The position numbers were made by a program, and so were the translations under genes. The notes beneath the pieces are model-generated. The model was given only the letters and a program-made list of their open reading frames with translations. It searched no databases and was not told where the DNA came from. A stretch of DNA of 64,000 nt from contig PCDI01000002.1 in assembly GCA_002778195.1 (NCBI GenBank), positions 1,365,182 through 1,429,181 of the forward strand. The letters are read 5' to 3'. This document shows, in pieces, positions 32,855-45,255 of the stretch; the first letter of the stretch is position 1; each line of letters begins with the position of its first letter. The stretch comes from Raffaelea ambrosiae (lineage: Eukaryota > Ascomycota > Sordariomycetes > Ophiostomatales > Ophiostomataceae).

Positions 32855-34637
32855 ATGGGCACGCCCGAGATTGAGGTCATTGGCGTGGCTGCCCAGAACA
32901 AGTCACGGCCAACCACGACGGCGCTGCCGATCTCAGCCGCATCGTCATCCAAAGAACTCGATGAGACGTACGATATTTACAAGGAGCAGGGCGCCGAGGC
33001 GTTGGAGATCGACCCGGCCGAGGCCCGCCGCGTGCTGCGCAAGATCGACTGGCACATCATGCCGCTGCTCATGGGGACGTACATGCTGCAGTATCTGGAC
33101 AAGTCGAGCATCAACTTTGCCAGCGTCTACGGCCTGCAGCAAGGGACCCATTTGCACGGCCAGAACTACTCGTGGCTGTCCTCCATCTTTTACTTTGGTC
33201 CGTCCTTTTGCAGCACGAGGAAGACGATCGGACCATAGAGACTCATCCCCCCAATAGGCTACCTCTTTGCCCAATACCCGGCGGGCTACCTGCTGCAGCG
33301 ACTGCCTGCCGCCAAGTTTATGGGTGTCTGCGGACTAGGTAGAGCTTTTTGCTTGGGCTTCTCCCCTTCTTTCGAGGTCCAAGCCGACAGCTAACTCATC
33401 TTTGCAAGCCTGGGGCATCCTCCTCCTGACAACGCCAGCGTGCCACAACTTTGCCGGCATCGCCGCCAACCGCTTCCTCCTGGGCGTCACCGAGGCCGTG
33501 GTCAACCCGGGCTTTGTCCTGGTCATGTCCATGTGGTACCGAACGAGCGAGCAGCCCCTGCGGCTGGTGACCTACTACTGCATGAACGGCTTCGCCGGCA
33601 TCTTCGGCGGCCTCCTCGGCTACGCCATCGGCCACATCACCACGGGCGGCCTCGGGCAGTGGATGTACGTCTTTCTCATCTTTGGCGCCGTCAGCGTCGC
33701 GTGGAGCATCGTCTTCTTGGTCGCCATGCCCGACCTGCCCTCCCGCACCCGCTTCCTCGCGCCCGCCGAGACCGCCGTCGCCATCGAGCGCGTCGCCGCC
33801 AACCAGCAGGGCGTCAAGAACCACCACTTCAAGGCCTACCAGATGCGCCAGACCCTCCGCGACCCCAAGACCTGGATCCTGCTCGTCATGGCCGTCGCCG
33901 CCCAGATCCCCAACGCCTCGCAGTCCACCTTTATGGCCATCATCCTCCAGACCTTTGGCTTCAGCAGCCTCGAGACCCAGTACATGCAGATCCCCGCCAA
34001 CGTCATCCAGATCCTGTCCCTGCTGGCCGCCGGCTACGTCTCGTCCCACTGGCCGAACCTGCGCTGCCCGACCATGATCGTGGGCAATCTCGTGTGCGTC
34101 GTGTGCGGCGGCGTCATGGTCGGGCTGTCGCCGGGTGCCGACGGCACCGGCCACCGCTGGGGCCGCCTGATCGCGCTCTGGATGTGCTCGTTCCAGTCGG
34201 TCGGCTTCAGTCTGAGCCTGACCATGGTGAGCAGCAACGTGGCCGGGTACACCAAGAAGCAGCTGACGGGCGCCTTCATCTTTGTGGGCTACTGCGTGGG
34301 CAACATCATCGGGCCGCAGACGTTTATCGACTCGGAGGCGCCTCTGTACCATTCGGCATACATTGCGTAAGTCTCTTCTTTCTCTCTCTCTCTCCTTTCT
34401 TTTCCCCTCAATCACTGCGGCCGATCACTGATGATTCCTAGAATCCTTATTGGTTATTCTGTCAAGACAATTGCCGTGGTGGTCCTGTACGCATACATGT
34501 GGAGTGTGAACAAGAAGCGCGACCAGGAGGCTGCTCTCGACCCAAGAGGCAGAGCACAGCGGGAACGAGATGCTATCGAGAATGGCATGCACGACATAAC
34601 CGAGATTGACAACAAGGATTTTCGATACGTGTTGTGA
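32855..34637 (+). CDS. Dal5/ACS-type MFS transporter 3
   Basis: Four exons, 32855-33197, 33258-33338, 33409-34366 and 34442-34637, give 525 residues. Introns are 60, 70 and 75 bp (donors GTCCGT, GTAGAG, GTAAGT; acceptors TAG, AAG, TAG). The N-terminal about 60 residues are cytosolic. Then RKIDWHIMPLLMGTYMLQY, DKSSINFASVYG, HGQNYSWLSSIFYFGYLF, NRFLLGVTEAVVNPGFVL, SMWYRTSEQPLR and CMNGFAGIFGGLLGYAIG show the allantoate-permease/anion:cation symporter pattern with 12 membrane segments. The tail DNKDFRYVL resembles the tail of transporter 2. It probably imports an organic anion or acidic sugar derivative across the plasma membrane. Complete and apparently functional, unlike transporter 2. Confidence 0.92.
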
Positions 34638-36223
34638 TGAATCTGGACTCTACTTCTTGCGTGTGTTGTATCATCTTGGCTACAACCAGAACCAAACAAA
34701 CGAGGCAAAATGTCGTCTTGCTAAACAGACTTCTCTACGAACATACCATGAGCCAGATATCATTTGACTACTCCTGGGGGTCCTGTTCAAAGCTTGTATG
34801 CAAAACAAAGTCCGGGCACATGCTGAATTGGGTAGTTTACCGTGCAGTACCATCACTCTGGTTATGCAGGGAGGGCAATGCACAAAAGCCAAGAAAGACC
34901 GAAACCAAGACTATTGCCAAGTAGATTTCGACTTGGAAAATAAAATGTCGCGGGAGATGAAGTTGAAATGGCATTTAGCACTCCATGGCCTCCAATGGCA
35001 TACATATACATCTAAGCGAGGTTAAGCCAAGCCAAGCGAAGAAAGCACCAACAAGAATTTCAGGATTAACAAACCAGAGGATTGGCTGGGGCCGGCTATG
35101 CATAGTTGATTGGCCTACCTTATCCAGACGTACCTCATCGACAAGGACAAACTACATTTATAGGAAATGGCCATGCATCCTGCATTTGCAAAGAGCATCT
35201 TGGCAAGAATACGGCTCACTACAGAATTGAACGGCTGCACGGCATGCAGGTCATCTGAGGCGGAGACTTGTTCTTAATGGGCTGACGGCATTGATAGACG
35301 TAGATGGCCCAGAATACGAAATGGCCGCACACCAAATAGGGCAACAAATAGGCTCATGGCCACTACCAGTGGCAATCGGCAGCCGGGTCTTCTGCTGGGC
35401 CCACCTATAGTAGCCATAAAATTTTGCGATACTATGACACCGGGCCTCAATTGCTTTCCGTGAGGAAACGTCGACCGTGGCAGGTTTCGCCATGTAGGTT
35501 CGGTAGGGCTCGAACAGTTCGTCCAGCACACTCGCAAGTGTAAAGCGTTCAGCCCGTGGCATGACGAGGAGTGGGACTCGAAGCCATTCGGAAATGACTC
35601 TTGACCATCTCGTCCGTGTATATGACGAATTTATACATACTCGTAGCTAGCCTCGGGGCCATGGATCGTCGGAAAGACGCGGTTTCCAAGTGGCCATCAG
35701 ACGTTGAGGAGGAAACGACGGGGGGATGATGTGGAATTCGGGTGTCTGTGTCACGTGATATACGGACGGCGTTGCACGGAACGTCACCACATGAATGAAT
35801 TACGCAACTGTGATACAAATAGACGAGCAAGGCACAGTTCACGAGACGCGGGCAGTAACAAAAAGAAAGGTTGTATTTTGGGATATCAAAATTGTAGACG
35901 GAGGGCAGCCCAGGTTGCCTGGCTCGACCAGCACATCTGCTTCGTGGCCTCGCCTTGGAACAGGGGCCAACATCCTCCCCATTAAAAAAAAAAGAGGTAG
36001 ATAAAGTAGAAACAGGAAAACAGGAGCCAGGAGAGATTATCCACCGGAGACAAAAACTGCCAAGCAGTAGCTGGAACAAACTCCTACCCAACGGACAGCC
36101 ATGGGGGACGGGGGGAATAAAAAAACTCCCACGGGGACATTCACTCCAAAGAGCAAAAATTATTAAGTTTATGTATCGGGTTCGAGGAGAGCAAGAGAGC
36201 AAGAGAAAGGACAAAGGCCACGT
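34638..36223. other. Intergenic with a possible gene remnant
   Basis: Mostly without protein character. A TACTCGTA motif lies at 35638-35645. See the weak reading frame at 35251-35562. Confidence 0.4.
35251..35562 (-). pseudogene. Weak remnant of an unknown, possibly membrane, protein
   Basis: The first about 50 residues (ERFTLASVLDELFEPYRTYM and following) look protein-like. Downstream, the protein-like signal changes frame to a hydrophobic stretch (YLLPYLVCGHFVFWAIYVYQ) followed by basic residues. This suggests frame damage or unseen introns. No family recognised. Confidence 0.2.
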
Positions 36224-38062
36224 TTACATGACGTTGCCCTTGTTCTGCTTGCGGTCGACGTTGTAGTTCTTCCAGATACCGACACCGACGAAGCCGAGAA
36301 TCATAATGGCGGTGGACGAAATGCAGTTGTACTTCTGGCTGTAGCCCCAGGCGTAGTTGACGGCCTCGCGGATCGGGGTGCCCTGGGCGTAGGTCATCTG
36401 GGTGGTGTAGCCGCCCAGGCTGAGTTCGGTCGCGGTGACACCGGCGTCGGCGGGCAGCTGGCTGGCCAGGCCCTTGATGAAGGTGTTCTGGTAGATGGCA
36501 CCGGCCACGGCCTGGCCGATGGCACCGCCGAGGTTGTTGCACAGACCCAGCAGAGCCAGCATCATGGGCACGCCGTCGCGGTCCGAGGCAGCCATGACGG
36601 CCATCTGGTTGCCAATGACCATCTGGCCACCGCCGAAAGCGATGAAGATCTGGCACATGACAATGTAGCCGATGCTGGCGTCGCTGCCGCGGAAGTGGAT
36701 CATCAGGCCGGAGCCGAGGGTGAGCAGGGGCAGGGCGAAGAACAGGCAGCAGTACTTGAAGTGCTTGGTCAGGCGGACGTAGACGCCGAAGACGACGCCC
36801 CAGAAGCAGGAGCCGACGTTGTAGATCTGGGACATGTAGCCGGTCATGGAGATGTTGAGGTCGTAGACGACCATGACGAAGTAGTAGTAGTACAGGTCCC
36901 AGCAGTAGAAGCTGTAGTAGGCGACGGCGGCCATCATGCAGGCGCCCAGCACGGTGCGCTTCTTGAACAGCTCCCAGCGGACAAAGTGGGTGGTGGCGCC
37001 GTACTTCTCCCACAGCGCAAAGGTGGGGAAGAGCAGGAAGCCGATGACGACCATGGCGATGAAGCTGGCGCTCGTGTAGGCGGCGCGCGAGTACTGGGTC
37101 AGAGAGAACGGCAGCAAAAAGATGACAAAGGCGGCCATGAGCAGGAAGGCGCCGATGATGTCAAACTCCTTGAAGTAGTGGATGGTGGACTGCACGACGG
37201 AGCGGCCGCTGGACTGGCGCACATACAAGCCCTGCTTCTCGGCCTTGCGCTGGAAGTACTTGAAGACGACGCACAGCGGCGTGAAGACGAAGACCTGGAT
37301 GATGCAGAAGGCGCCGACCGACCAGCGCCACGACGTCATGGACAGGAAGGACTGGGCGGCCAGCGGGCCGGTGAAGGCGGTGCAGATGAAGGGCGTGGAG
37401 GCAAAGGCAAAGGCAAAGGCCCGGTTGCGCAGGCCCGAGGTATCGGCGATGAAGACGTCCATGATGAAGTAGAGCGCATCGTAGCCGATCCAGTAGATGG
37501 TGTAGCCGGCGGCGTAGCTGTTGGGGCCCGTGCAGGCGGCGATGATGATCATGCCCAGGATGTAGACGCAGATGAAGACGAAGAAGCCCTCGGCACGACC
37601 CCACAGGTTCAGCGTCTTGGCAATGGGCAGGCGCAGGACGCCGCCGATGATGGAGGCCAGGATGTAGGCGGTGCTGATCTGCGGCGCGCTCTCAAAGGTC
37701 GAGTAGGCCAGGTAGCCGGCGTTGCTGAGGATGGACTGCTGCAGCGCCAGCATGAAGAAGCAGACCCAAATCCAGCCGTAGGTCAGGTAGATGGCCTTCT
37801 TGGTCCACACGAGGGCGGCGGCCTCGGCCTTCTTGACACCCAGCTGGGCGTCCGACGTGATCTCGTTGGCGTTCTCAATGACCTCCTTCTCGTTGCGCTG
37901 CTCCAGACTGAGCTGCGACGAGTTCGAGTTGGACGCGTAGCCGTTCTCGCCGCCGTCGTGAGCACCGTCGCCGGTCTTGACACCAGAGTCGGCCATCTCG
38001 GGCGCAACAGCGTGGCGCGCAACCGAGTCCTGGCGACCGCGAATGTTATCGAGGACACCCAT
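36224..38062 (-). CDS. MFS siderophore-iron transporter (Sit1/MirB type)
   Basis: Single uninterrupted exon of 612 residues. The N-terminal about 85 residues are polar and cytosolic, followed by about 14 predicted membrane segments. The pattern is that of fungal siderophore transporters: YGWIWVCFFMLALQQSI at the first helix, YIWIGYDALYFI-like segment, ADTSGLRNRAFAFAF, FTGP, SWRWSVGAFCII in the loop-helix region, and a cytosolic C-terminal tail after YNCISSTAIMILG. These proteins take up ferric siderophores by proton symport at the plasma membrane. A sequence matching the SreA-type GATA consensus ATCWGATAA lies about 1.4 kb upstream. The substrate siderophore is unknown; no siderophore synthetase is in the window. 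Confidence 0.93.
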   Translation of the reverse strand: MGVLDNIRGRQDSVARHAVAPEMADSGVKTGDGAHDGGENGYASNSNSSQLSLEQRNEKEVIENANEITSDAQLGVKKAEAAALVWTKKAIYLTYGWIWVCFFMLALQQSILSNAGYLAYSTFESAPQISTAYILASIIGGVLRLPIAKTLNLWGRAEGFFVFICVYILGMIIIAACTGPNSYAAGYTIYWIGYDALYFIMDVFIADTSGLRNRAFAFAFASTPFICTAFTGPLAAQSFLSMTSWRWSVGAFCIIQVFVFTPLCVVFKYFQRKAEKQGLYVRQSSGRSVVQSTIHYFKEFDIIGAFLLMAAFVIFLLPFSLTQYSRAAYTSASFIAMVVIGFLLFPTFALWEKYGATTHFVRWELFKKRTVLGACMMAAVAYYSFYCWDLYYYYFVMVVYDLNISMTGYMSQIYNVGSCFWGVVFGVYVRLTKHFKYCCLFFALPLLTLGSGLMIHFRGSDASIGYIVMCQIFIAFGGGQMVIGNQMAVMAASDRDGVPMMLALLGLCNNLGGAIGQAVAGAIYQNTFIKGLASQLPADAGVTATELSLGGYTTQMTYAQGTPIREAVNYAWGYSQKYNCISSTAIMILGFVGVGIWKNYNVDRKQNKGNVM

Positions 38063-39424
38063 TGTGAGAGGAGGGGTGGGAAGGCGGAAGCGGGCCGGGA
38101 GGGGGGGGGGGAGAAGGTAGTAGTAGTCCTGCTAGTCGTGGTATTTGGTCCGGGAGCGAAGAGAAACCAGATATCAAGCTTGCTGGCGCGCACACACAAA
38201 AAAAGTTAGAACCACTGCAGATTGTGGGAGAGTAGCCGTGCAGCCAAAATAAAAAATAAAAATAAAAATGCTGCGGATCGCTGGTATAGCTCACAGAACC
38301 ACGAGAGACCGAGAGGAAAACTAACCCAAGAAGAAAGAAGAATTAAAAGGCGATACGTGCCGAAAGAGAGTCGTGGCAGAAGAAGGCTCGACTACAGAAT
38401 ATGCCCAGAGACCAAAGTGTCGGGTCCTGATACGAAGGAAAAGAAAAGAGAAAAGCAGCTATCGGCCTCAGATACGGGGGAGGGGGAGGAGGGGAGGAGA
38501 TACTTATGTCTGTGGGACGAACGATCGAAGTGGGCAAGGATCGAGCAAGGATCGTCATACATACGAAGGCACACACATTGTGACCGTGTATCTGACGCTG
38601 GTCTGTACCACACAGCTCGTAGGGCGGCTTCACTAGTCGCCAGAGCTGCCAACACACGTAGTAAGATGAGCCAGGCCACAAAAAAAAAAATAAAAAATAA
38701 AAAAAAATGATAGAGTCTTGACGTAGGCGGCCACTAGCTACTCGTAGTCGGCCCTGCTCTCTCACAGGCCTGTCTGCACAGGCCGCCGCGCAGAGAAAGA
38801 GAGGAGGGATTGGGGTGCCAAGACGTGCCTCTTTCCCAGAGGGAAGTTGGCCCCATCGGGCACGCCGGTGGGCAGGCACTTCCTACGATACGCACACCCC
38901 CCCCTGTGGCGGTCTCCCAGGAATCGCGCGGGACGAGGAAAGAAAAAAAAAAAAAACTTCTGCAGGGCGTCCCACTCGATGCTTCTAGCCTGGTCTAGCG
39001 GGGGAGCGTACGACGGTGTAAGACAAGGATCTAAGCAGAAACCAAATCGGCCTGCAAAGGGAATGAAACGGGAAACACACGGAAGAGTCCTCTGTGGATG
39101 CCGGGGGGGGGCAAGGGGGACAGTGGAAATCAAGGGGGAGAGAGAGGCACCGCAACGGTCTCACCCAGCCAGGACTGGAGCGGGCGTTCTACTATGTAGG
39201 TGGCTCTGGGTGGTCCTGGGCCTGGTCCTGGGTGGCCGGGCTGCTGCGTGCGAGTGGGTGGTCAGGTCGACCCGAAAGCTACCACAGTACATCATGCCCG
39301 GGAGCGAATGGAGCATACTGGAATGAAGTCGCTGTGCTGCTCTGTGATTCGCCATGAGCCGCTGCTCACCCACCTAAAGCCTTCCCGCCAGGCCCGATCG
39401 GGAATGGTCGCCCGCCTAGCTCGC

Positions 39425-39433
39425 ATCTGATAA
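39425..39433 (+). promoter_or_regulatory. Possible SreA/GATA-factor site (ATCTGATAA)
   Basis: Exact match to the fungal iron-repressor consensus ATCWGATAA, 1.36 kb upstream of the siderophore transporter start. Such a match is expected about once by chance in a window this size, so position is the only support. Confidence 0.3.
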
Positions 39434-40952
39434 GACAACAACTCCAAGCGAAGCGCAAAAAAAAAAAATTAGCTTCCAAAAACATTACATACAAAATAGT
39501 AGGTAACTTTTTTTTTTTCTTGTTGGTGTCTTGTTTCTCTCTTTTTTTTCCGGGTCATCTGTTCACTCTGCGTCCTAGCTTACACAGTACTGTGCTGGAG
39601 TCCGTTTCTGTTTCAACATCGCTACGCATACACACAGTACTATTCTCTTAGAGGACCCCGTCAAGGAACACGCAGAGAACAATGCATTCGTTCTATCTTA
39701 TCAATCGTGCCTGTACGCAGACTCGCGCATTCGTTAGCACGTAGTATTTGCCCGTTCCTCGCTTCTAGCGCACGGCAACTGGCGCCATTCGTCGCGTCTC
39801 GCCGGGCTAGCACTCGACGATAGTTATTATGTACGTTGTACACCGCGCAGTCCTCCAGGAAGTGCTCTTCTTGATCCTTCCGCGTGAGAAGAGGGCGGGT
39901 ACTGCCCCATTTCGCCTGGTCCTTGCGGTGGACTCCTGCCAAGAGCATCTGGCCGCCAAAGCCTCCAGGCTGCCCGTGTGATCTGTGGATACATGGTACT
40001 TCCTTTCGGAGGACACGGCCACGTCTGGTTTGCCTCTTTTTTTTTTTTTTTTTTGCCTTTTTTGCCTTCCGCCCTCTCTGATTTTCTTGCTCGGTTTGCC
40101 TTCGCAGTCCTCTGGACGTTTTCTGGCTCAATCCAGGCCCTGCGGACCCCCCCTTCTCTTCTGGGCTGTGTGCACAACTACATAGGGCTCGTAAGATACA
40201 TAGGACTCGTGGTTTTCCTGTTTCCAGCCTGCCCTCCCCCCAACTACTCTCTCCACTGCATTGCTTACCGTCCCACATCCCACATGGGCGGATGCTGTGG
40301 CTGCCCCAGCTCATCTGCGAAAATCGCACGGAGAGCCACTCCACCCTTGCAGACGAAAAGAGCTAATGCATGGCAACTCTTCGTCCGGACCACCACCCTT
40401 CCTCCCTGGAAGCCCATCGTTGCGCATCTTCACAGGCCGGCCTGATCCATCTCCAGTTTGGACCAAGCGCAGCGCAACGACGCGCATTGCTACGCCGTTT
40501 GTCACTTGTGATCGCCTGCGCATGGCGAAGAAGCTGGAGCAGCTCTGACGCTACTTGGTAGTCCGGCAACAAAAATAAAAGAAGAAAAAAAAATGAAATT
40601 TGGGCAAAAAACATAAAAATCAAATCCATGCCTCCACCGCCTCGAGCACAACCAACCCAAAAAAAAAAAAACGTTCGATCCGGTCGATGGCGCATCGTAC
40701 TTGTCGAGCTGGTCCATAGGAATAAAAGAGGGCCGGGCCACATGATGAACACTCTTTTACCTAACATAGGACGAAGTCTCTCGTTACTTCGTAACTGTGG
40801 ACAGAGTACGGGGGGCGCACGTATCCTCCAACGCGCCCACCAACGAACCCAGCACGGAGTTGCCTGTTTTGCGTGGCGTGTTATCCGGATCCGAACCAGA
40901 CCTTTGGTTGTTGTTATGGGGTGGAATAAGTGGATACCACTCGTGCACCGGG

Positions 40953-40976
40953 GAGAGAGAGAGAGAGAGAGAGAGG
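40953..40976. repeat. GA dinucleotide repeat
   Basis: About 12 GA units in non-coding sequence. Confidence 0.9.
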
Positions 40977-41321
40977 GAAATAGGGAGCGAGAATTGGCTG
41001 TTCCTACGAGTAGCGGAAACCGCCAAACAAAGCAACTCGCCGTATGTGATTAGCTGGTAATATCCAGGGATCCTTCCTCAGCCAAGGGCTCGGCCCAGCC
41101 AGGTCTCCCGACAGCCTAGCCGAGATCACCACACGTAAAAAAGCCCATGGGTAGGTTTTTTTAGGGTTTTTTTTTTGGTTTTTTTTTTTTTTTTTTTCCA
41201 CTTTCTAGGACAAGCAAGTCAAGCAACATCTGAGCAACGTCCAAGCAATGCCCCAATGCTGGGCAAGGCCGTCCGAGACACCAAGACATTTGGGTCACAA
41301 CCCCCAACCAAACCATCGATT

Positions 41322-41330
41322 TTATCTGAT
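41322..41330 (-). promoter_or_regulatory. Second ATCWGATAA match (ATCAGATAA, minus strand)
   Basis: Reads TTATCTGAT on the plus strand, 3.3 kb from the siderophore transporter start; too distant for a confident regulatory call. Confidence 0.15.
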
Positions 41331-42877
41331 TCGGCTCTTGGCAGCTGGCACGCCCAAGACATTTGCAGCTAGCTTTCCCTCGTCACGCAATGTGGGCAAA
41401 ATTCTCCAAATTGCAATAGTGCTCGGGACCAAGCTGCCAAGATCCGCGCATACCACGGACGCTTGGGGGGGGTCTCTTCTGGCTGGGCTGCCTTGCCCCC
41501 ATATTGCCTGGCGTGGGCGCCCTTCCCGGGCGCGGTCTGAGCTGAAATAGACGAGGCAGTCCAACCAGCGATGCCAGTCATGCCCAGACAAGTCAACGAA
41601 AGCGAAGCCCTTGGCACAAAAGAAAAAAAAGCAAATACTGTACAATTATCAGATCGACTGATTGGAGAGGGGACGTCCTGGGAAAACAAAGCCAAACCAC
41701 GGTGTAAAAAGCAAAAAGAAACCCCAAACCAACCCAAACCAACCCAGACCAACCCAAACAAGCACAGCAACCAAGAACTTAAATACACGATCTGGGGGTC
41801 GCGTTTCTTGGCCTGCGGGCGTTCGCTTGGGGGGCAAGAAGTGACCCAAGACAGCAACTGGTCGGGTGGTGTGTCCGGGGCCGAGCGTCCTCGCTCCTTC
41901 TTCTGCTCCAAACGCCCGGCAGTAGTTACAAAGTCCACCGCACGGCTGGCTTCTGTCTCATTCTGCCCTGTCCTTTTCTTGCTTTCGTTGTTTCTGCCTG
42001 CCTCCTCTCCCGCCCTCTCTCTTGCTCTCCCTTCGAGCCCGTCCCCCCAACACGCCTGCTCTTCTTTCATGTGCCTGGTGTGTGAGATGCAGTGTAAGAA
42101 GACGCTTACAAGTGACCACTGCTCGGTCCCGTGCCCAGTCCCTCGTACCCACACCACGAACAGCAAATTGCATACTAAAGTAGCAATCCTTTCCAGGCGC
42201 ATCCTTCTTGATCCTCTTTTTCTTGTTCTGCTTTTCAACGTCTCCACCACCTTGACACCTTGACTCGTCCAAACTACATAGTACGACTCGTACATGCCCA
42301 AATGAATGGCATTTTCCATACATAGTATGCCTTTGTCTCCAAGCAAACTCTCGCATTTTGTCCACTTCCTAGTGGGCTTTTGTTCATAACGGTGTGGTCG
42401 CTTGTCGCCAGGCCGCCCTGACAGGCCTTTATTACCGGTGCTAGTATGGTGTACGACGCAGCCTCTCCGGTTTCTTCTCATCCCCTTCCAAACCCGCTCT
42501 GCCGTCCAATGCTATGGATTCACAAGTCAAAGGCCGCCTGGGCGCTGACCGCAACCCCCCCCCCCTTCCTAGTGAATAGGATCCCATTGCATACTCGTAC
42601 ACAGTGCACGGGTGGAACCTGTAGACCCGTTGCATTACGAGTACGAATTTGCCTATTCGAATGGAACCTTGCAAACGGGCGCAGAAGCAAGTCAGACGGA
42701 GCCAGAGGAGCCCCCCACACGGTTGTCAATAATTCTGTCGCATAAAGCATTTTGCACTTTGTCCATCCGTTCTCTCCCTACCGTGGCCGACGTCGGCGGC
42801 TGATCTAGTATGGTTTGGGGCTGGGAGGAGGTTGTGTCTGTTTGTCCAGCTCCTCTGTGCCGTCTTGCAGTGCTTTG

Positions 42878-42911
42878 GTGCACACACACATACGCGCGCG
42901 CGCGTACACAC
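42878..42911. repeat. 34-bp alternating purine-pyrimidine run (Z-DNA type)
   Basis: GTGCACACACACA, then TACGCGCGCGCGCG, then TACACAC, without a break in purine-pyrimidine alternation. Confidence 0.9.
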
Positions 42912-43105
42912 CTAGCCCAGTTTTTCTACCGAGATGATCTTGGCGCCCTTGTCGTTACTTTAACTACCTAGCCGAGAGGGAAAAAAATATAATAAATAAA
43001 TAAATTAAATAAATAAAAAAGCCCAACTAAGCACACACAACCTTGCAGTCTTGGCTCGCGCCGCTACCTAAGAAAGAGGATAGGGCGTGTTGATCGAGGT
43101 ATTTT

Positions 43106-43125
43106 NNNNNNNNNNNNNNNNNNNN
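43106..43125. other. Assembly gap (20 N)
   Basis: Short N run followed by a G homopolymer, typical of a sequencing drop-out. Confidence 1.
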
Positions 43126-45231
43126 GGGGGGGGGGGTTACCTGCTGGTGGTACTCACACTACCCGACTGACTCCATCTGCATCTCGATCCTCAGCAATAT
43201 GGCTTGCCAAGTACAGAGCACTCTAGAACAGACAAAAGAAAAGGGGGAGCTTGTTCTGGCGATGCCTACCGCATCTCCCTTCCCCTTCTGTCTCGAGCAA
43301 ACATCAACGCGTTTGCCTCACTCTTTTACGTAACCGACAACTCCAAAGGGAAGGGGGGGCTCAAAGAGGAAGCAGGTACGGGCTCTGCAGGGCGTAAAGG
43401 AGGAATGTCAGCAGAGCATGCGGGTGTGCCAGCCAAAACCATCCTATTGTTGTTTTATTTTTATTTTCCTGGCTCTTGGTCTTGTTCTCTTTGTTCGGCG
43501 GTGCCGTACTTCTGGGCTGTCAGCCGCCCTCCCACTCCACAAAGGGACAAGCGTGCGCGAACGACAGACCTTTGAGTCTTTGGCTCGAGAGCTGATCGAA
43601 CGGGGAATTGATTATCTGGTTGGTTTGGTGCGCGTGCTTGTCCGATAATCTGTCCCCCCCCCATGTCTCTCTAGCCGGGCGTAGCCAACCACTGTTAGTC
43701 CCAACCAACCGCAGCAGCGATATGCTTCTTTCTGCACCTCACAGTAGTCTCCGATCGCTCGCCCATGGCGTATGCACCTGTGGGTTTGGCTCTGTGGCCA
43801 TCCATGGTACGGGACTCCCAATGTACCCAAGTACATAGTTACTTTGTCGTAACGTGTGCTCTCTCCCGCGTTTAATTGCAGGGGACGGCGGACCAGTGCC
43901 ATGGCCCTACGGCGTACTGGAAGAGGGGCCTCCTGGAAACTGGACGGCCCCATACCGACGGCAAAAGGGTACCAATGCAGGCAGGCGGGCGCCCGGGATG
44001 GAGACGTCAAAGAGCAGGTGCGCCAGCCCCAGCGCTCTCTTGCCTCTCCTGGTCGATGCTGGTCTTCTTGGTCTTCTTGGTCTTCTTGGCACCAGTCCGG
44101 TGGTTTGCTCACTCTACGCGTACACCGTACTACTCGTCGTTGCGAGCTAGTCCTCTCCATGGGCCACGAATGCAAGACAGCTCCACATTGCCTGATCAGG
44201 TCGAGGACAGCGCCCGGCCTGGCTCACCCTCCCCGGTAATTATGAACTAGCTCGCTTGTACATAGTATGGGCTGGAAATACAAAGTAGGTTAGCTACAGG
44301 GCCTGGAGAACCGCCGGTAGCGGGACACATGCTTCTAGTGTTCTCCATTGGCTTGTCTCGTACCAACAAAGACGTGGGACCGTGGTCCTGGGTCCTCGGG
44401 TCACACGATGATACTGGGGTTGCGCACGGCAAAACGACACAAAGAGGGAAGAGGCGAAATTGCCCGACGCGGGAACAACCTCGACGACCGCCAAAGGAAA
44501 AAAAAAAAAAAAACACGACACAACAAAACGTAAGAGAAAACATGCAAACGGCGACGTTGTTCTGGAGCAAGGAACCGCCATCGAACAGCATGGCAACTAA
44601 AGTGGGAAGTAGAGTATAATAAAAGTGCAAACCTACTGGTCCACAGAGAGGGAGACTGCACAACGAACCCAACAAACCGCCCGGGACCCAGAACGGGAGC
44701 CAGTGCACTTTTCCTCCTTGAGGACGTCAAAGGGGGCCCAGAACAGTCTCGAGGTTACGAGAATGTTGGTCATGGCCTGGTAAGGAACAAAGGAAGTTGC
44801 GCCAAGAGAGGAGCGGGAAAAAAAAAAAAAAAAAAACCTCGACCGGGAAAAAAAATCATTACCAACCCCGAAATCATATCAAACATATTTCCGTGTTTGT
44901 TTCCCGCGTTGAGCGTCCGCGCCAACTCCCCGGCCGAATGGCCACAACTCGTGAGTTTTCCATGTTTGCCTCTCGTTACCGACCACCTTCTCTCCATCGT
45001 CTGCCGTGCCTCCCGGCAGACAGCTGGCCCAACGGCCCACCCTCCAACAATCCGTTTGGCAGGCGGGCATCACGGAGAATACTGGAACTCTCCTACGACG
45101 TCCTGTCAAACTCGCATGGCGAGGCGAGGTGCATCGTCGTTGTGGCAAAACATGTGTTGACCGGCGGGTGCTGGCTTCGGATGCGCGCGGGAAGGCAGCA
45201 TTACGACGATCATCGCCACATTGGGGGCTTT

Positions 45232-45255
45232 CACACACACACACACACACACACA
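45232..45255. repeat. AC dinucleotide repeat
   Basis: About 12 AC units in non-coding sequence. Confidence 0.9.

Noticed and set aside
36695..38209. 504-codon plus-strand frame
   Set aside because: Antisense to the siderophore transporter.
39661..40344. 227-codon minus-strand frame
   Set aside because: Parts look protein-like (DQEEHFLEDCAVYNVHNNYR) but a Lys run and the lack of any family feature make a gene call unsafe.
41369..42481. 370-codon open frame on the minus strand in the gene-poor region
   Set aside because: Longer than expected by chance, but its sequence is basic or low-complexity, contains a translated AACCC-type repeat, and shows no domain, signal or splice logic. Left as unexplained rather than called.
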